A DNA stretch of 64,000 nt from Undaria pinnatifida. Lineage: Eukaryota; Sar; Phaeophyceae; Laminariales; Alariaceae. The notes under the pieces are model-generated. The model saw only the letters and a list, made by a program, of their open reading frames with translations. It searched no databases and had not been told where the DNA came from. The stretch covers positions 4,067,242-4,131,241 of the forward strand of contig JABAKD010000028.1 of NCBI GenBank assembly GCA_012845835.1, given 5' to 3'. Both the position numbers and the translations under genes were made by a program. Positions 32,701 to 39,826 of the stretch are shown one piece after another. Each line of letters opens with the position of its first letter. Position 1 is the first letter of the stretch.

Positions 32701-34186
32701 AGGAACGCAACGCTTACGTCAATAGAGGGGGGAGTGCAATTGGTCTAATTATTTTGTTTTGTTTTTTGAGGGGGGAGAGGGTGTTAATATATTAATTCTG
32801 CAGGAGAGGGACGCGATGTAACATGGGCCCCAGCAGGGTTGACAGTGCCCACCGTGACGATAACCTTGGGATGAAGTACGTATAGTTGCTCCCATTATTA
32901 TTAATATTATTATTATTATTATTTATTTTATTGTTGTTGTTGTTATTACTATTGATATTTTTTGTTATTTGATGTTCACCCTGGCAACTTCCATACATAA
33001 GAGTAATATATCTTCGAACAATAATACATGTGCAAAAACGAACGGCCGGCGTATCACGCTGCTTGCACAGGTATGTATCGACCCTTAAAATGTATTGGAC
33101 TCATAGATGACATGTTATATATGAAATAGTTTTATTTAAAAGAAAAAAAACGCACCGTACGTTCCGCAAATGTGCGGCGCCCTCATAATACCTCACCGGG
33201 ACGACCTCGGGTATGATAACCATTGTTGCAGCTATTGGCCAAGCCGAATGGAACGGGACGAAGAAAAGCGAACGCGGCACCGTCGACTGCGGCTGAAGGG
33301 GGGAAAATTGGAGAAGGCGGTGTACACCAAGGGGGGGGGGGTAACGGGGATGCGGAGGAGGAGGAGGAGCATCACACGTTCACGGAAGACACGTGGAAAC
33401 TGGAGCAGGCGCAGCTGAGCGGAACTTGTGCGAAGATGGTCATGGCATGCGTCAGGCACAGGTGTGATACGGACATACGGGTCAGCTGGCATGGTAGAGC
33501 TTCGCTTATTTTTTCTGAGGTATCTTACTTGGACAGGTCCATACCCCACCAAAAAAGCGCCTATCGGGGATCGAAGCCGTGTGCGCATCTGCATGGCGGA
33601 AAATGAAGTGCGTACGTACCGCTCTGCCTTGACTGCTACTGAGGTGCTCATCTTTTAGCACAGTATGTCCTCTGTTTTTTTAGACTTTCCATCTTTCAAC
33701 GTCCTATGCCAGCCCGCCTTTGCCCCAGCCGTCCGCGCTCGCCGACCCGAAACACCCATCGCTTTTTGTCCATGACGGCACTTGCTTTACGGCCATGACG
33801 ACAGGTACTGGGCAGACAACCAGGCCGTCCCAGACAACGCCAGCGCTGTCATCCTAAGATTCTTCACGCCGGAGCCGCGAGGGAAGAGCAGTCCATCCCA
33901 ACAGAAACAACCGCCTATTGCTTGCGTTGTCGCCGATCCTGTCGTTGATCCTGTCGTTGATCCTGTCGTTGATCCTGTCGTCGATCCTGTCGTCGATCCT
34001 GTCGTCAATCCCATCGTCGATCCTGTCGTCGATCCTGTCGCTGCACCACCTGCGGCTGATCCTGTCGCTGCACCACCTGCGGCTGATCCTGTCGCTGCAC
34101 CACCTGCGGCTGATCCTGTCGCTGCACCACCTGCGGCTGTTCCTGTCGCTGCACCACCTGCGGCTGATCCTGTCACGGCGGTTTAA
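8614..34186 (+). CDS. PP2C-family Ser/Thr protein phosphatase (nine exons)
   Basis: PPM/PP2C enzymes remove phosphate from Ser/Thr using two metal ions. Exons: 8614 or 8657-8705, 9196-9306, 11238-11383, 20519-20675, 24494-24606, 27971-28093, 31898-32041, 33232-33461 and 33805-34186. All junctions are GT-AG and every phase matches. In order the protein reads SQEDR, FFGIFDGHGG, DGSTATVLLLVGN, NCGDSAG, VRKNG, TRSFGDF, LIIASDGVWDV and DNASAVILRFF, so the metal-binding Asp residues of the family are all present. A Glu-rich, Gly-rich loop precedes the last core strand, and the C-terminus is a DPVV / AAPPAADPV tail to the TAA at 34184. The start is open: the first in-frame ATG is at 8657, but the upstream RCRAFTTSALRM resembles a mitochondrial presequence, so an earlier exon may exist. 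Substrate and location are unknown. Introns total about 24 kb. Confidence 0.88.
9196..9306 (+). CDS. PP2C exon 2
   Basis: Acceptor TGCGCAG, donor GTGAGT. Encodes SQEDRVVSIPDLNAC through PPRSFFGIFDG and ends in phase 1 so that the next exon completes His of DGHGG. Carries the first metal-site acidic pair (ED) and the Asp of DGHGG. Confidence 0.88.
10265..10450 (+). repeat. QLAKMS-core repeat, long form
   Basis: Starts ACACTCCAGCTGTGAGATC, continues through TTTGCAAGC and CGATCGCGCGTGT and a CTCCCCTCAGTAG block to CAGGGTGATG. On the reverse strand the core reads as a QLAKMS-type peptide. Other long forms: 15380-15480, 21845-21960, 23655-23905, 24665-24815, and reverse copies at 40740-40870 and 50215-50440. 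Confidence 0.6.
10826..11195 (+). repeat. Two tandem CTATAAACTCG-family repeats
   Basis: Copies at about 10826-10970 and 11005-11195, sharing TAAGCTATAAACTCGCTTGT, GGTGACTTGCGCGGTGCTAT and GATATGGCTAATTGTTTTTT almost exactly. Their high similarity suggests a recent local duplication just upstream of PP2C exon 3. Confidence 0.7.
11238..11383 (+). CDS. PP2C exon 3
   Basis: Acceptor TTTGTGCAG. Completes His and continues GGHACSNFLSKRF to QFYEICLQ. Ends in phase 0 at a GTTCGT donor, which is weaker than the others. It sits just downstream of two CTATAAACTCG-family repeats. Confidence 0.87.
11421..11593 (+). mobile_element. MITE with GGTCCCTC ends
   Basis: Left end GGTCCCTCTATCGTGCCG, right end CGGTACTATGGAGGGGCC, about 173 bp with internal CCGGCACTA repeats. 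Homologous to the better-preserved 52363-52533 copy. No protein is encoded, so it would be non-autonomous. Confidence 0.6.
12187..12422 (+). mobile_element. tRNA-derived SINE, internally deleted copy
   Basis: A-box-like TGGCGTATCAGG at 12201-12212. The B box is disrupted by three extra bases (GAGTTCATCGAATC). The body lacks the GTGAGTTAGCAACACTCG block between GCGCGAGAGC and CTATGCGCGATA. Ends CTGAAAAGTAGATG. Confidence 0.68.
13040..13280 (-). repeat. GTGTCCGTGCTGAT-family repeat, reverse copy
   Basis: Reverse complement shares CGTGTCCGTGCTGATGCC, GGTGATTTGGCCATGATG and CAACGAGCACGCGGGCAAA with the other copies. A GTCAGCGTACCCG block that follows also occurs at 14425, so the unit may extend further. 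Confidence 0.5.
13421..13960 (+). mobile_element. tRNA-derived SINE followed by a second body
   Basis: Full copy at 13421-13704 with A-box-like TGGCGTATCAGG (13435-13446) and B-box-like AGTTCGAGCCC, then the body to GCTGGAAAATAG. A body-only copy follows at about 13740-13960 (AAAGCACGAGAGCGTGAGTT to CTTGTTGTCCAGAAG). The head-body-body order suggests a partial tandem duplication. Confidence 0.68.
14030..15230. other. Intronic stretch without recognised features
   Basis: Open frames of up to 96 codons occur (14215-14505) but none resembles a known family, and splice-site context for an exon is lacking. One TACCTGGTA motif at 15103. Confidence 0.4.
15232..15335 (+). repeat. TAGATCA-type microsatellite
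   Basis: Imperfect runs of TAGATCA and AGATCATA. Followed at 15470-15600 by a TACCAGGTAGAGTACGGATC block and a GATCGTACGGCTTCCACCG block. The same composite occurs at 32336-32600 and 49890-50150. Confidence 0.65.
15880..17010 (+). repeat. Telomere-like satellite, diverged 60-66 bp units
   Basis: About eleven diverged units, each with GCGGGTGATCGTCCTTAGGG, a GGGTTTGTGACAGAC segment and CACATGAACATGGACACG. TAGGGCTAGGGTTTGTG at 15947 and TTTAGGGTTAG near 16597 resemble the plant/algal telomere unit TTTAGGG. More units lie at 19167-19300 and 20405-20460. Confidence 0.7.
17255..17329 (+). repeat. Short tandem repeat, TATTATACTGG units
   Basis: Six to seven imperfect 12-bp units GGTATTATACTG, ending directly at the left TIR of the next element. 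Confidence 0.7.
17330..18751. mobile_element. Non-autonomous TIR/foldback DNA element, 1.42 kb
   Basis: Ends are a perfect 20-bp inverted pair: ACAAGCTGGGCCGGCCAAGA at 17330-17349 and its complement at 18732-18751. Further inward are more inverted blocks, for example AGACCTACTATTATGG near 17763 against CCATAATAGTAGGTCT near 18449, and TACTTGGCGAGCTCAA near 18512 against TTGAGCTCGCCAAGTA near 18620. So much of it can fold back. No transposase is seen. Flanks share only AG as a possible 2-bp target duplication. Confidence 0.7.
18767..18850 (+). repeat. Short dispersed repeat, GTGGTCACAGGACAGG
   Basis: TTGTTCTCACATTGACTCGC, TCCGTGGTCACAGGACAGG, CTCCAGTCACTCTGGAG. Copies at 30064-30140 and 62139-62205. 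CTCCAGTCACTCTGGAG is itself a small hairpin. Confidence 0.6.
18946..19164 (+). repeat. TTACGG hexamer array
   Basis: About 36 copies of GTTACG with GCTACG and GTTATG variants. The Thr-Val or Arg-Asn frames it creates on both strands are repeat artefacts. Confidence 0.9.
19167..19300 (+). repeat. Two telomere-like satellite units
   Basis: Same family as 15880-17010 (GACGCACACATGGACATGAC, TTCGCGGGTGGTTTGGG), directly following the hexamer array, which may have expanded from within one unit. Confidence 0.6.
20286..20360 (+). repeat. QLAKMS-core repeat, short form
   Basis: Reads QLANMSIDPKFVELTADA before AGAATAATTTTGTA. One of the copies with an unbroken frame. Confidence 0.6.
20519..20675 (+). 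CDS. PP2C exon 4
   Basis: Follows a 9.1-kb intron. Encodes VVRDRAEARAEG, then DGSTATVLLLVGN and AANCGDSA, the central beta strands and GDS motif of PP2C. The GTGGGG donor runs straight into a TTGGGG-type minisatellite, so the splice donor borders G-rich repeat DNA. Confidence 0.88.
20678..21068 (+). repeat. GGGGTTGGAGCTGTT minisatellite
   Basis: About 390 bp of GGTTGGGG, GGTTGGAGCTGTTGGGG and GGTTGCGGTTGG units beginning in the PP2C intron 4 donor region. Long antisense frames rich in Pro, Gln and Thr are artefacts of it. The G-tract spacing could form G-quadruplexes. Confidence 0.85.
21845..21960 (+). repeat. QLAKMS-core repeat, long form
   Basis: TACACTCCATTCAGCTGTGA, TGCAAGCTGCTTGTGATTC, TCGATCGCGCGTGTTA and CAAGGATACAGGTC blocks in family order. 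Confidence 0.55.
22730..22795 (-). repeat. QLAKMS-core repeat, short form (reverse)
   Basis: Reverse of the short-form core: CGTCAGCCGTGAGCTCGAC to CTTTGCAAGCTGCGTAAT. Confidence 0.5.
23290..23549 (-). repeat. Young dispersed repeat copy (inverted twin of 6.0 kb)
   Basis: Reverse complement of 6000-6254 with one substitution noticed in about 245 bp. It begins here with the T/TTTTTG run (the A-rich tail) and ends in ACACACACAC. It lies within PP2C intron 4. Confidence 0.65.
23655..23905 (+). repeat. QLAKMS-core repeat, long form with second unit
   Basis: Extends past the core to GCGCACGGAAACTGCATAAC and GAGGGGGACAAAACCAGAC, the start of the 180-bp unit seen in the 4.4-5.9 kb composite. This links the two repeat types. 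Confidence 0.55.
24210..24425 (-). repeat. GTGTCCGTGCTGAT-family repeat, reverse copy
   Basis: Holds the complements of CAGTGTCCGTACCGATGCG and GAGACAGGCTCTGTG, ending just upstream of PP2C exon 5. Confidence 0.45.
24494..24606 (+). CDS. PP2C exon 5
   Basis: Acceptor CCATGCAG, donor GTGAGG. Encodes GILVRKNGIVQALTTNHD and NEFERVRRCGGFYREQ, matching the family stretch in which a 'LT.DH' segment and an 'E..R....GG' helix follow GDS. Confidence 0.87.
24665..24815 (+). repeat. QLAKMS-core repeat, long form
   Basis: ACTTGAGCTGTGAGGTCGAG, GTCAACCCAAA, TTTGCAAGCTGTGTATGA, CGATCGCGCGTGTT. A poly-A insertion breaks the core frame. Confidence 0.5.
25132..25296 (+). repeat. Tandem duplication, two units of about 80 bp
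   Basis: Two almost identical units containing CACGTGTAACACGCAAGAT, AACACACCCCGGGGTTAACT and CGGCGGCGTTTTTGTGTCAC. The second has a 2-bp GT insertion. Confidence 0.8.
25450..25706 (+). repeat. Tandem repeat, about four units of 60-64 bp
   Basis: Units of ACCGCCTTGTATCGGGATAC, CGCATTACTCAGACCGCGTT and ATTGGGGGATACCGCCTTG. One partial unit lies at 39255-39345, next to another GCGCCAAGCGATTT block. Confidence 0.75.
26777..27057. mobile_element. Pair of facing TTAA-type MITE arms
   Basis: Left arm at 26777-26864 (CTTAACCCCTTAAGAGCC) and inverted right arm at 26955-27057, separated by a spacer with CACCTAGGCCATGG. A TAGAGGCAGCACTG block precedes the left arm. Confidence 0.55.
27375..27464. mobile_element. 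Intact MITE with perfect 16-bp TIRs
   Basis: 90 bp bounded by TTAACCCCTTTAGAGC at 27375-27390 and its exact reverse complement at 27449-27464. TTAA ends are typical of piggyBac-like target sites, but no transposase is visible, so the superfamily is a guess. Similar copies at 27595-27689, 38520-38610, 55917-56005 and 58134-58215. Confidence 0.75.
27595..27689. mobile_element. TTAA-type MITE, inverted partner of 27375
   Basis: TTAACCCCTTTCTTTACAAC to GGGGGCTCTAAAGGGGCTTAA, in opposite orientation to 27375-27464. The intervening spacer carries ATGGCCTAGG. The pair resembles the 26777-27057 arrangement and may be one larger palindromic element. Confidence 0.6.
27738..27872. repeat. Relic of GGTCCCTC-type MITE
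   Basis: CCGGTATAGTGCCGGTG and TACCGGCACTATACAGGGGC blocks. A second relic lies at 27200-27290. It sits about 100 bp upstream of PP2C exon 6. Confidence 0.5.
27971..28093 (+). CDS. PP2C exon 6
   Basis: Acceptor GTATGCGCAG, donor GTATGA, 41 codons in phase 0. Encodes RVYPGGLLVTRSFGDFSAK, the conserved Arg-Ser-Phe-Gly-Asp turn. A decayed second copy of this exon lies downstream at 29498-29650. Confidence 0.88.
28140..28480 (+). repeat. Two CTATAAACTCG-family repeats
   Basis: Copies at about 28140-28300 and 28300-28480, the second with GATATAAACTCG, CTGGTCGGTGTTGCTTG and CATCCTGAAGGCGAACCTTG. They follow directly on PP2C exon 6. One TACCTGGTA motif at 28389 lies inside the second copy, where sister copies lack it. 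Confidence 0.6.
28682..29403. mobile_element. Non-autonomous TIR element, 722 bp
   Basis: Left end ACAAGCTGGGCCGGCCAAGA at 28682-28701, identical to the 17330 element. Right end TCTTGGCCGGCCAAGCCTGT at 29384-29403, two mismatches from the inverted repeat. Shared inner blocks include TTCGGACCTGAA and GACACGTGATTTGGA with a facing copy near 28940. No protein is encoded. Confidence 0.65.
29498..29650 (+). pseudogene. Decayed duplicate of PP2C exon 6
   Basis: Lines up with 28007-28140. The copy reads CFLENTGVGKTRVHPGG, then a TAG stop, then LVAKPFADFSMK, against CFVEDTVVGKPRVYPGG and LLVTRSFGDFSAK in the live exon. The donor has lost one base (ATGAAGTATGAC against GCCAAGGTATGAG). Similarity continues past the exon (TGCCGTCCGTGTTTTA) and into a CTATAAACTCG repeat, so a block of genomic DNA was duplicated. 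The SFGD motif has become PFAD, so it could not function. Confidence 0.75.
29700..31565 (+). pseudogene. Dead LINE (non-LTR retrotransposon) 3' half
   Basis: Fragments of a reverse transcriptase: GVTQGCT, an in-frame TGA, SPDIFKVYTNDMMEAVE (29807 on), then FGDGFVG where active enzymes have FADD, and LQKYIAKALEY. After a GTT microsatellite and an inserted short repeat (30064-30140), a region downstream of the RT follows: YPLETNRDVKILKWQCKV (about 30769), AIADRAAWEKGTKGRARI, then near 31430 FICSTCKKRNERPNVGG and SRNGSPSRKECV. Several stops and frameshifts interrupt it. The 5' endonuclease part is not in the window. It lies in PP2C intron 6, sense orientation. Confidence 0.72.
31570..31890. other. 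Intron 6 tail, nothing recognised
   Basis: Between the dead LINE and PP2C exon 7 I see only a GAGCTGTTC / GAACAGCTC inverted pair (31581 and 31626) and a short C run near 31780. Confidence 0.5.
31898..32041 (+). CDS. PP2C exon 7
   Basis: Acceptor GCGGTGCAG, donor GTAAGA, 48 codons. Encodes GKPGVILPDCQEV, then AELIIASDGVWDVMAPKE with the metal-binding Asp of ASDG. A CCCT-rich repeat begins just inside the following intron. Confidence 0.9.
32050..32235 (+). repeat. CCCT/CCCTCCCG simple repeat
   Basis: CCCTCCCTCCCTCCCGCCGT units beginning 10 bp after the PP2C intron 7 donor. Pro-rich and Gly/Arg-rich frames here are artefacts. Confidence 0.88.
32336..32600 (+). repeat. TAGATCA microsatellite plus associated block
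   Basis: TAGATCATATAGATCATG runs at 32336-32445. Then the CAACCCAGGAAACGTGTGC and GGTCGTACGGCTCCCATCC blocks shared with 15470-15600 and 49970-50060. Confidence 0.6.
33232..33461 (+). CDS. PP2C exon 8
   Basis: Acceptor CATTGTTGCAG, donor GTGTGA, ends in phase 2. Encodes a low-complexity loop (Gly-rich, then five Glu) followed by SGTCAKMVMACVRH, corresponding to the helix before the last strand. The loop is longer than usual for the family. Confidence 0.78.
33805..34186 (+). CDS. PP2C exon 9 with repetitive tail
   Basis: Completes the split Arg, then YWADNQAVPDNASAVILRFF with the final metal-binding Asp of DN. The remaining 90 or so residues are repeats: nine DPVV-type units followed by five AAPPAADPV units, ending PVTAV and TAA. 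The tail is probably disordered. Confidence 0.85.
33935..34175 (+). repeat. Coding tandem repeats in PP2C tail
   Basis: Nine 12-bp units GATCCTGTCGTT (protein DPVV) then five 27-bp units beginning GCTGCACCACCTGCGGCT (protein AAPPAADPV). The 27-bp unit contains the 12-bp motif, suggesting one arose from the other. Length changes by multiples of three keep the frame. Confidence 0.85.
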
Positions 34187-34189
34187 CCG

Positions 34190-35822
34190 AGACGCCGTCG
34201 TAGGTAGTGGAAGGGTACCCGAGAGGCCATGGTAATGGAGGGACCACTATGGTGGTAGTCCTTCTGCTCCCCACCAGAACCGTGCAGCCCAGCATGTACG
34301 TCGTGCTAGTGGAGGGGTAACCGAGAGGCTGTCGTACCGGACGGGGAGGGGTGGCAGTGGAAGAGCAACCGAGATGCTGCCACGGTAAGTGAAGAAACGC
34401 ATTTGGTGGTACTCCCGCTACTCCCCCGCACCCGAGCCGTCCAGCACAGCAGTAGTTTCTCGTGCTATTATACGTAGTCGTTGGGTACCGTGTACCACGC
34501 AAGATAACGCTCCCCCTAACAGGTAAGACGATTTTCGAACGTGATTTTTTCTCTCCAAGGGGGAGAGTGTAGACGAATGCCGAGGGACGCCTCTGCTGAA
34601 CGATCTCGACGAGGTCTTTCCGAAGCCCCCTTCTTTGGTTCGTGTGCCCCTATATCCCTGGTTTAGAAGGAAATCGGCTGTGAAATCTGTGCTTGAAGGA
34701 CTAAAGGGGTGTGTTTACTATATTATCTTGCGTGTTATTCGGTAACCGGGAGAAGCCGTGGTTCTAAAGGGGTTATCCGATAAAGGCATGAAAAGGAAAA
34801 CATGAGTATATGATTATAGTTTCGGGTTATGTCATATATTGGGTGACCGGGAAGACACGGTTGAACAAATTTGCCTTGGCATGAGTAGGAACGCACATCG
34901 TGCAGCCAGAACGGCTTGGAATGGAAAACATGAGTATGTGATTACAATGTTTGGGTTGTGTCATATACCAGGGTGTAGGTCATGGCGGTGGAAGGGTATC
35001 CGAGAGACCGTAGTTGTCGTGGAGGAACACTTTGCGGTTCTTCTGCACGTCTCCCCACCCAAAGCGTGCAGCACAGCAGTAGTCGTCGCAGTGGAGGTAA
35101 CACTTATTAATAGTGACGCTCCCGTATACTCCTCCGCCCGACCCGTGCAGCACAGCAGTAGCCGTGCTACTACAGTAGTGGAAGGGTGATCGAGAGGCCC
35201 CCGTGGCCGTGGGAGAGTAAGCGAGATGCCGTCGTGGCGGAGGAACGCTTTGGTGTTGCTCCTAGCCCCCAGCCGAAGCGTGCTGCACAACAGTGCGTAG
35301 TCGATGCTAGTTTGAGGAGTACACGAGAGGGCATGGTAGCGGAGGGGTAACGGCGAGGCCGTAGTACACGCGTGGACGGGACCCCTCCCCTCCCCCCCCC
35401 CCGTTTCGTCTCAACATCTAACGTAGTAGAACCTGGGCAAAAGGCAGACGCTCTGAAGCACCTTTGGGAAAGTCCACCATGAAACATCCGAAGAACTTCG
35501 ACCACCTCCAACCGGACGCCGTTGGAAGCACCTTTTCGAACGCCGAAAACGCCTCCACGCACGCAGGACATGGGAAACCCCCCACGTTTTGTAATGTTTG
35601 ACGTTCCAAAAGGTAGCCTGAAGGTGGGCTTTCTGCCCACCTTCTACTATCAATATGTTGAATGCTGACACGAAACGGTGGGGTGCCGTCCACAGGTGTA
35701 GTGGCGTTAGCACTTTGGTGGTGCTCCTATGTAGTCCGCACCCGAAGCAGTGCAGGCCAGCAGTAGCCGTGGTAATATTTAGTGGGGGAACACTTTGGTG
35801 ACATTCCTACCCTGTTGGTTGC
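34190..35822 (+). repeat. Degenerate tandem repeat region downstream of PP2C
   Basis: Repeated blocks GGAGGGGTAACCGAGAGGC, CTTTGGTGGTGCTCCT, CCCGAGCCGTGCAGCACAGC and CAGTAGTCGTCG recur with period near 110-130 bp around 34190-34480, 34960-35400 and 35690-35822. A non-repetitive block of about 275 bp at 35411-35690 sits between CGTTTCGT and ACGAAACG and looks inserted. It may contain the PP2C 3' UTR. Confidence 0.55.
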
Positions 35823-35826
35823 ACGC

Positions 35827-36320
35827 GCTTACTTTCTTAGTCAAGTCATGTGACGTAAATAGGCCAGTGAATAGCGCTATACGTCCAGTTACTTAGTTGC
35901 TTTGTCAAGTCACGTGGCGTACGTAGGCTAGTGGGTAGTGCTATGAGCCCACTTACTTGCTTAGTCAAGTCACGTGACTTAATTAAGCTAGCGCTTAGAT
36001 AGTGCTGTAAATCAACTTACCTGCTTAATCAAGTGGCGTCTCTGAAGTAGGGTAGTGCTATAAACCCACTCCCCTGCTTAGTCAAATCGCGTGACTTAAG
36101 TAGGCTAGTGGGTATCATAGTGCTGTAAGCCCACTTACTTACATTGTGAAGGCATGTGACTTAAGGAGGCTAGTGCATAGCTCTATAAACCCATTTGCCT
36201 GCTTAGTCAAGTCACCTGACTGAAGTAGGCTAGTGGCTTGTGCTGTAAGCCAAACCCACTTACTTTCTTACTTATTTAGTCAAGTCACCTGACTAAGAAG
36301 CTAGTGGACAGTGCTATATA
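35827..36320 (+). repeat. Satellite, eight units of about 61 bp with CACGTG
   Basis: Units start near 35829, 35890, 35951, 36014, 36067, 36132, 36192 and 36257. Each has CTTACTTGCTTAGTCAAGTC, the palindrome AAGTCACGTGACTT or a variant, GTAGGCTAGTGGG and GTGCTATAAACCCA. Confidence 0.85.
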
Positions 36321-38519
36321 AACAGACCTCCCACAAGAACGGCGCAGCACAGCAGTACACAGCAGTACGTAGACCCCGAGTAGCACAGCAGGTGTGCTGC
36401 TTTCTCGGGGCTCGTGTGTCAGGGGATCGTTTGGGATAGATATTGAAAAAAGTCAGGGTGTTGGGGGCGGTTTTGGTTGTGTGCGCGCGAGTTTTTGGTT
36501 TGTACAGGCGGCGTATCGGGGATATTGGTTAGTTGTCATTGACTATGAACATCTATCGGTGCCTTGTATGGACGATGACGGTAAAAAAAAAAACGTTGAC
36601 AAAAAAGTTTTTTTTACACTTTTTTTTTACCGCCACATCAGGTAGTAGTCCATGTGGTAGACAACTACCCTGCAAGAGCATTGTCACTACCGAACCAAGT
36701 CTTTATTACTAGGTGGGCTTTGAATGTGTTCTATATGACGGCACCTGTTATACCCCGTACGTAGCGATTCCGGGTATATAGTCGGCATCCATGCGCTAAT
36801 AGTTGGTTTGCGCAGGTAGTAGCCGAGATGGACTCATTCGTGTCTCGGTGCTGAAGTGCTTGACTGCCATCGCCCCCGCTGGGAACTCTGTACATACCAG
36901 TACCAGGTATATTTTGAAGGCAAGTTTTGCCTATTAATAGTTGCAAATAGCTCATAATAATGTCGATATCGTCGTGTACACGAAGAAGTGAGCTACGTCG
37001 ATTACGCCACGCAGCCCGTCCGCTCTAATGCGTTAAGGTACGAGGGTTAGGCTAGCTATTGGTGGTGCTGTTGCAGCCCCTTTTCCCCCTTGTCTCTGCC
37101 AAGCTGTTTATAGGCTTCCACTTTGCAGCGTTTGTTTCCGAAGCTTTGCGACATGCTCATCGTGGGGGGTGGTTTTTCCTTGATGGGAAAGAGCTACAAG
37201 TACACATACCGAGTATACCATTCTGGACGTAAATGCAAGGAACGTTTGGTGTTCATATTAATAGCCAAACGGTTATTATATTCGCGCCCATGTTGGCATT
37301 CTGAGGAGAACACTGTTATGCTGCGGTATTGATAACGCTTTTTCGTAAATATCTGCGGGGGCTTCAACTCTTGGGTAAGGATGCGTACAAGGGGGGTGCG
37401 ATTTCTGTGCCCCGTGTTAGCAGGACGGAAGGCCGTGTCGCTAGTGAGTACGTAAAGTAGCCACTGATTAGCGGGATCACGCTTTCCGTTGATTTATCTG
37501 CGAACTACGGTACGTGTGTTTATGTATGTAGTCAAGTGTTGGCCTTTTTATTTTGCCGTTATTTTTTGTTTTTCAATATCTGTTTTTTTTATGTCATGGC
37601 ACCCCAATTGTATTCAGTACAAAAATTGCGGGGAAAGCACCAGATGTAGATGGTTCGTAGCTCTCTCTATAGTCTATACATAAAAGTATATATCTCTAAC
37701 TAGTACACCAACACGTGGACTTGTTTTTTTTATCCCAGCGGAGATCTATCTGGTGTTTTGATAGCGAACGATCGGTGTGAAAACCTTGAGTTAGTTCACC
37801 TTAGGTCGGCAGCTGTCGGTATGTTTTTTTATAAATTACCACGTACATCAATAGGGCTGCGTTTTCTTCGCTGGAGAGGATTTGGCGGTTGTTAATTGCT
37901 ACTGCTACTCGTAAGTTGGGCGACGAAGAACAAAGCAAATGACTTACAGTAGGTCTTTGCTGCTAAATAAAAGTTGAGACACAAACGCCCCAGCAACGAG
38001 ATGCCCACACGCAGCATTCCGCCAATTATCACACGCAACATACTTGTAGGGTAATGGACGGGTGCCACGATGGAGGCGCAACAGCTTTTTTTCTGAGGTT
38101 CCTCGATTTGGAAGCTCAAGACCTCGTCCAACAACTGATTTCGGAGAAAATAAAACTGCTGCCGGATAGAAAGTCCCATAGCCTAGGTACACGATGAGAA
38201 TCATGAGGAAAAAAATGGCCTATTATTTATTTATTTTCCGACGAGATTGGGTTAATAAGGAGCCCAGTCATTCAGAAAATATTTCCGACGAAAACTGCTA
38301 CCTCTGTCGTAGCAGGGCGTCGATTTTTTGTCACAAGCTTCCTGTTGGGGGTGAATAATGTGATGATTGCCTTGAAATTCCGGGGGTGTCGCCAGCTGGA
38401 AAGGGGGACAAAACTCTCGTAAAAACTACAGAAAAAACGATTAGCCACCGCCCAAGCAACCCGACAGGTAACACCGACTATTCATACAGCTGAAACGAGT
38501 TTTATAGCTTAGTCCAGTA

Positions 38520-38610
38520 TTAACCCCTTGTTACATCTAGAAACCCGTTTTTCGGGACCAATGGCTTGGAATTAGTATTGGAAGGGGTTTTGGGGCTGTA
38601 AATGGGTTAA
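38520..38610. mobile_element. TTAA-type MITE
   Basis: TTAACCCCTTGTTACATCTA to GGGGCTGTAAATGGGTTAA, 91 bp, same length as the intact 27375 copy but with decayed inverted ends. Confidence 0.65.
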
Positions 38611-38837
38611 CAGACCTAGCGAACCATCGACTTGTCGGTGACTTGTGCTATTTGTATGTCAGCCGACACAGAAACGTGTTCAAAGTTTCAGCTTTGTACC
38701 TCTCCGTTCGAGTTACCAAGTATGTAGTATCAGTGCGCAGAATGGTCGCTGTGGACCGAAATCCCCGTTGACATCATCCAAGGGGTTCGTATATCTTTTC
38801 CCAGGTAGAGTCAAAACGCGCGACCGGGGTATCACGC

Positions 38838-39435
38838 AGCTTGCGAAGACAAGTATCTCGAGACGACCCTGAAACTGATCGAACTCACAGCTGACGCGTT
38901 TGAAACATTTATTTTGGTTTTAAAATGTACGTACGAATTTTGCAAACAAAAAATGAAAAACGTCAGCTGTGAGTACGACCGATCGAATGGCTGAAACTCA
39001 CCTTTGCAAGCTGCGCTGGTGGTACATTAGATATGTGCTTCATTTATGATATGGTGTGTGTGAATTAAACCTGGTTGTTAATACACAGCTGCACATTTTT
39101 TTTGCGGAAGGTCGTTCGCGCGTGTTCCATATTTTGTCCTCATGAAGGGTTATATGTCGGTGAATCCCCTAGATGTTGGACGATTTTCCATAATAACCAC
39201 TCTCACTGATACTATATTGTATTGCGGTGGCGCTCGCAACGAGAGGCCTAACCAGTCGCGCCAAGCGATTTATTTCGACCGCGTTCTATCGGGATACCGT
39301 GTTGCTCAGACCGCCTTACCTTATTGGGGGCGTCCCCCACCGTAATAATATTATTAGTGGTACTAATTTTCAAGGACGTCAGCCGTGAGTTCGACGAATT
39401 TCAGGTCTATACTCATCTTTGCAAGCTGCGTTGTT
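38838..39435. repeat. Three QLAKMS-core repeats, short form
   Basis: Forward copy at 38838-38910 and reverse copies at 38962-39025 and 39374-39435. The first two face each other across about 50 bp. Confidence 0.55.
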
Positions 39436-39826
39436 TATTAGTACTAATACTAAAACTCATACTAGTACTACTATCAATAGTACGGTACTATCAGTATTAA
39501 TAGTACGGTGGGGATGCGCTTACAAGTGTTTGGTCACTCCACCTCTCGTACTTCACCCATAAATTGACGTTCGACATGGAACGAAAACGGCAGCACGTGC
39601 AACCCGATGCAATGAACAATCATGGACAATCCTATGGCCTATTCGCAGGGTATACAGTACAACGAATGCTGTTGTGTACCTGGCGCCTGGTAAAAACACC
39701 AACAATATTCCGACGGTGTGATATAGGGTAGGTACTTCCTCAGTTAAAGCCTTTTTACTACTGGAAACCCTTACTTCCTACACTTATTCCAAGTAGTTGT
39801 CCCACAAAGCATGGGTGCGCAACTAT

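Noticed and set aside
33787..34176. Antisense Gly/Ala/Thr-Ser-rich 129-codon frame
   Set aside because: Shadow of the DPVV / AAPPAADPV coding repeat on the opposite strand.
35827..36320. Array considered as CRISPR or origin iterons
   Set aside because: Units are contiguous 61-bp satellite copies without spacers; nothing suggests a replicon.
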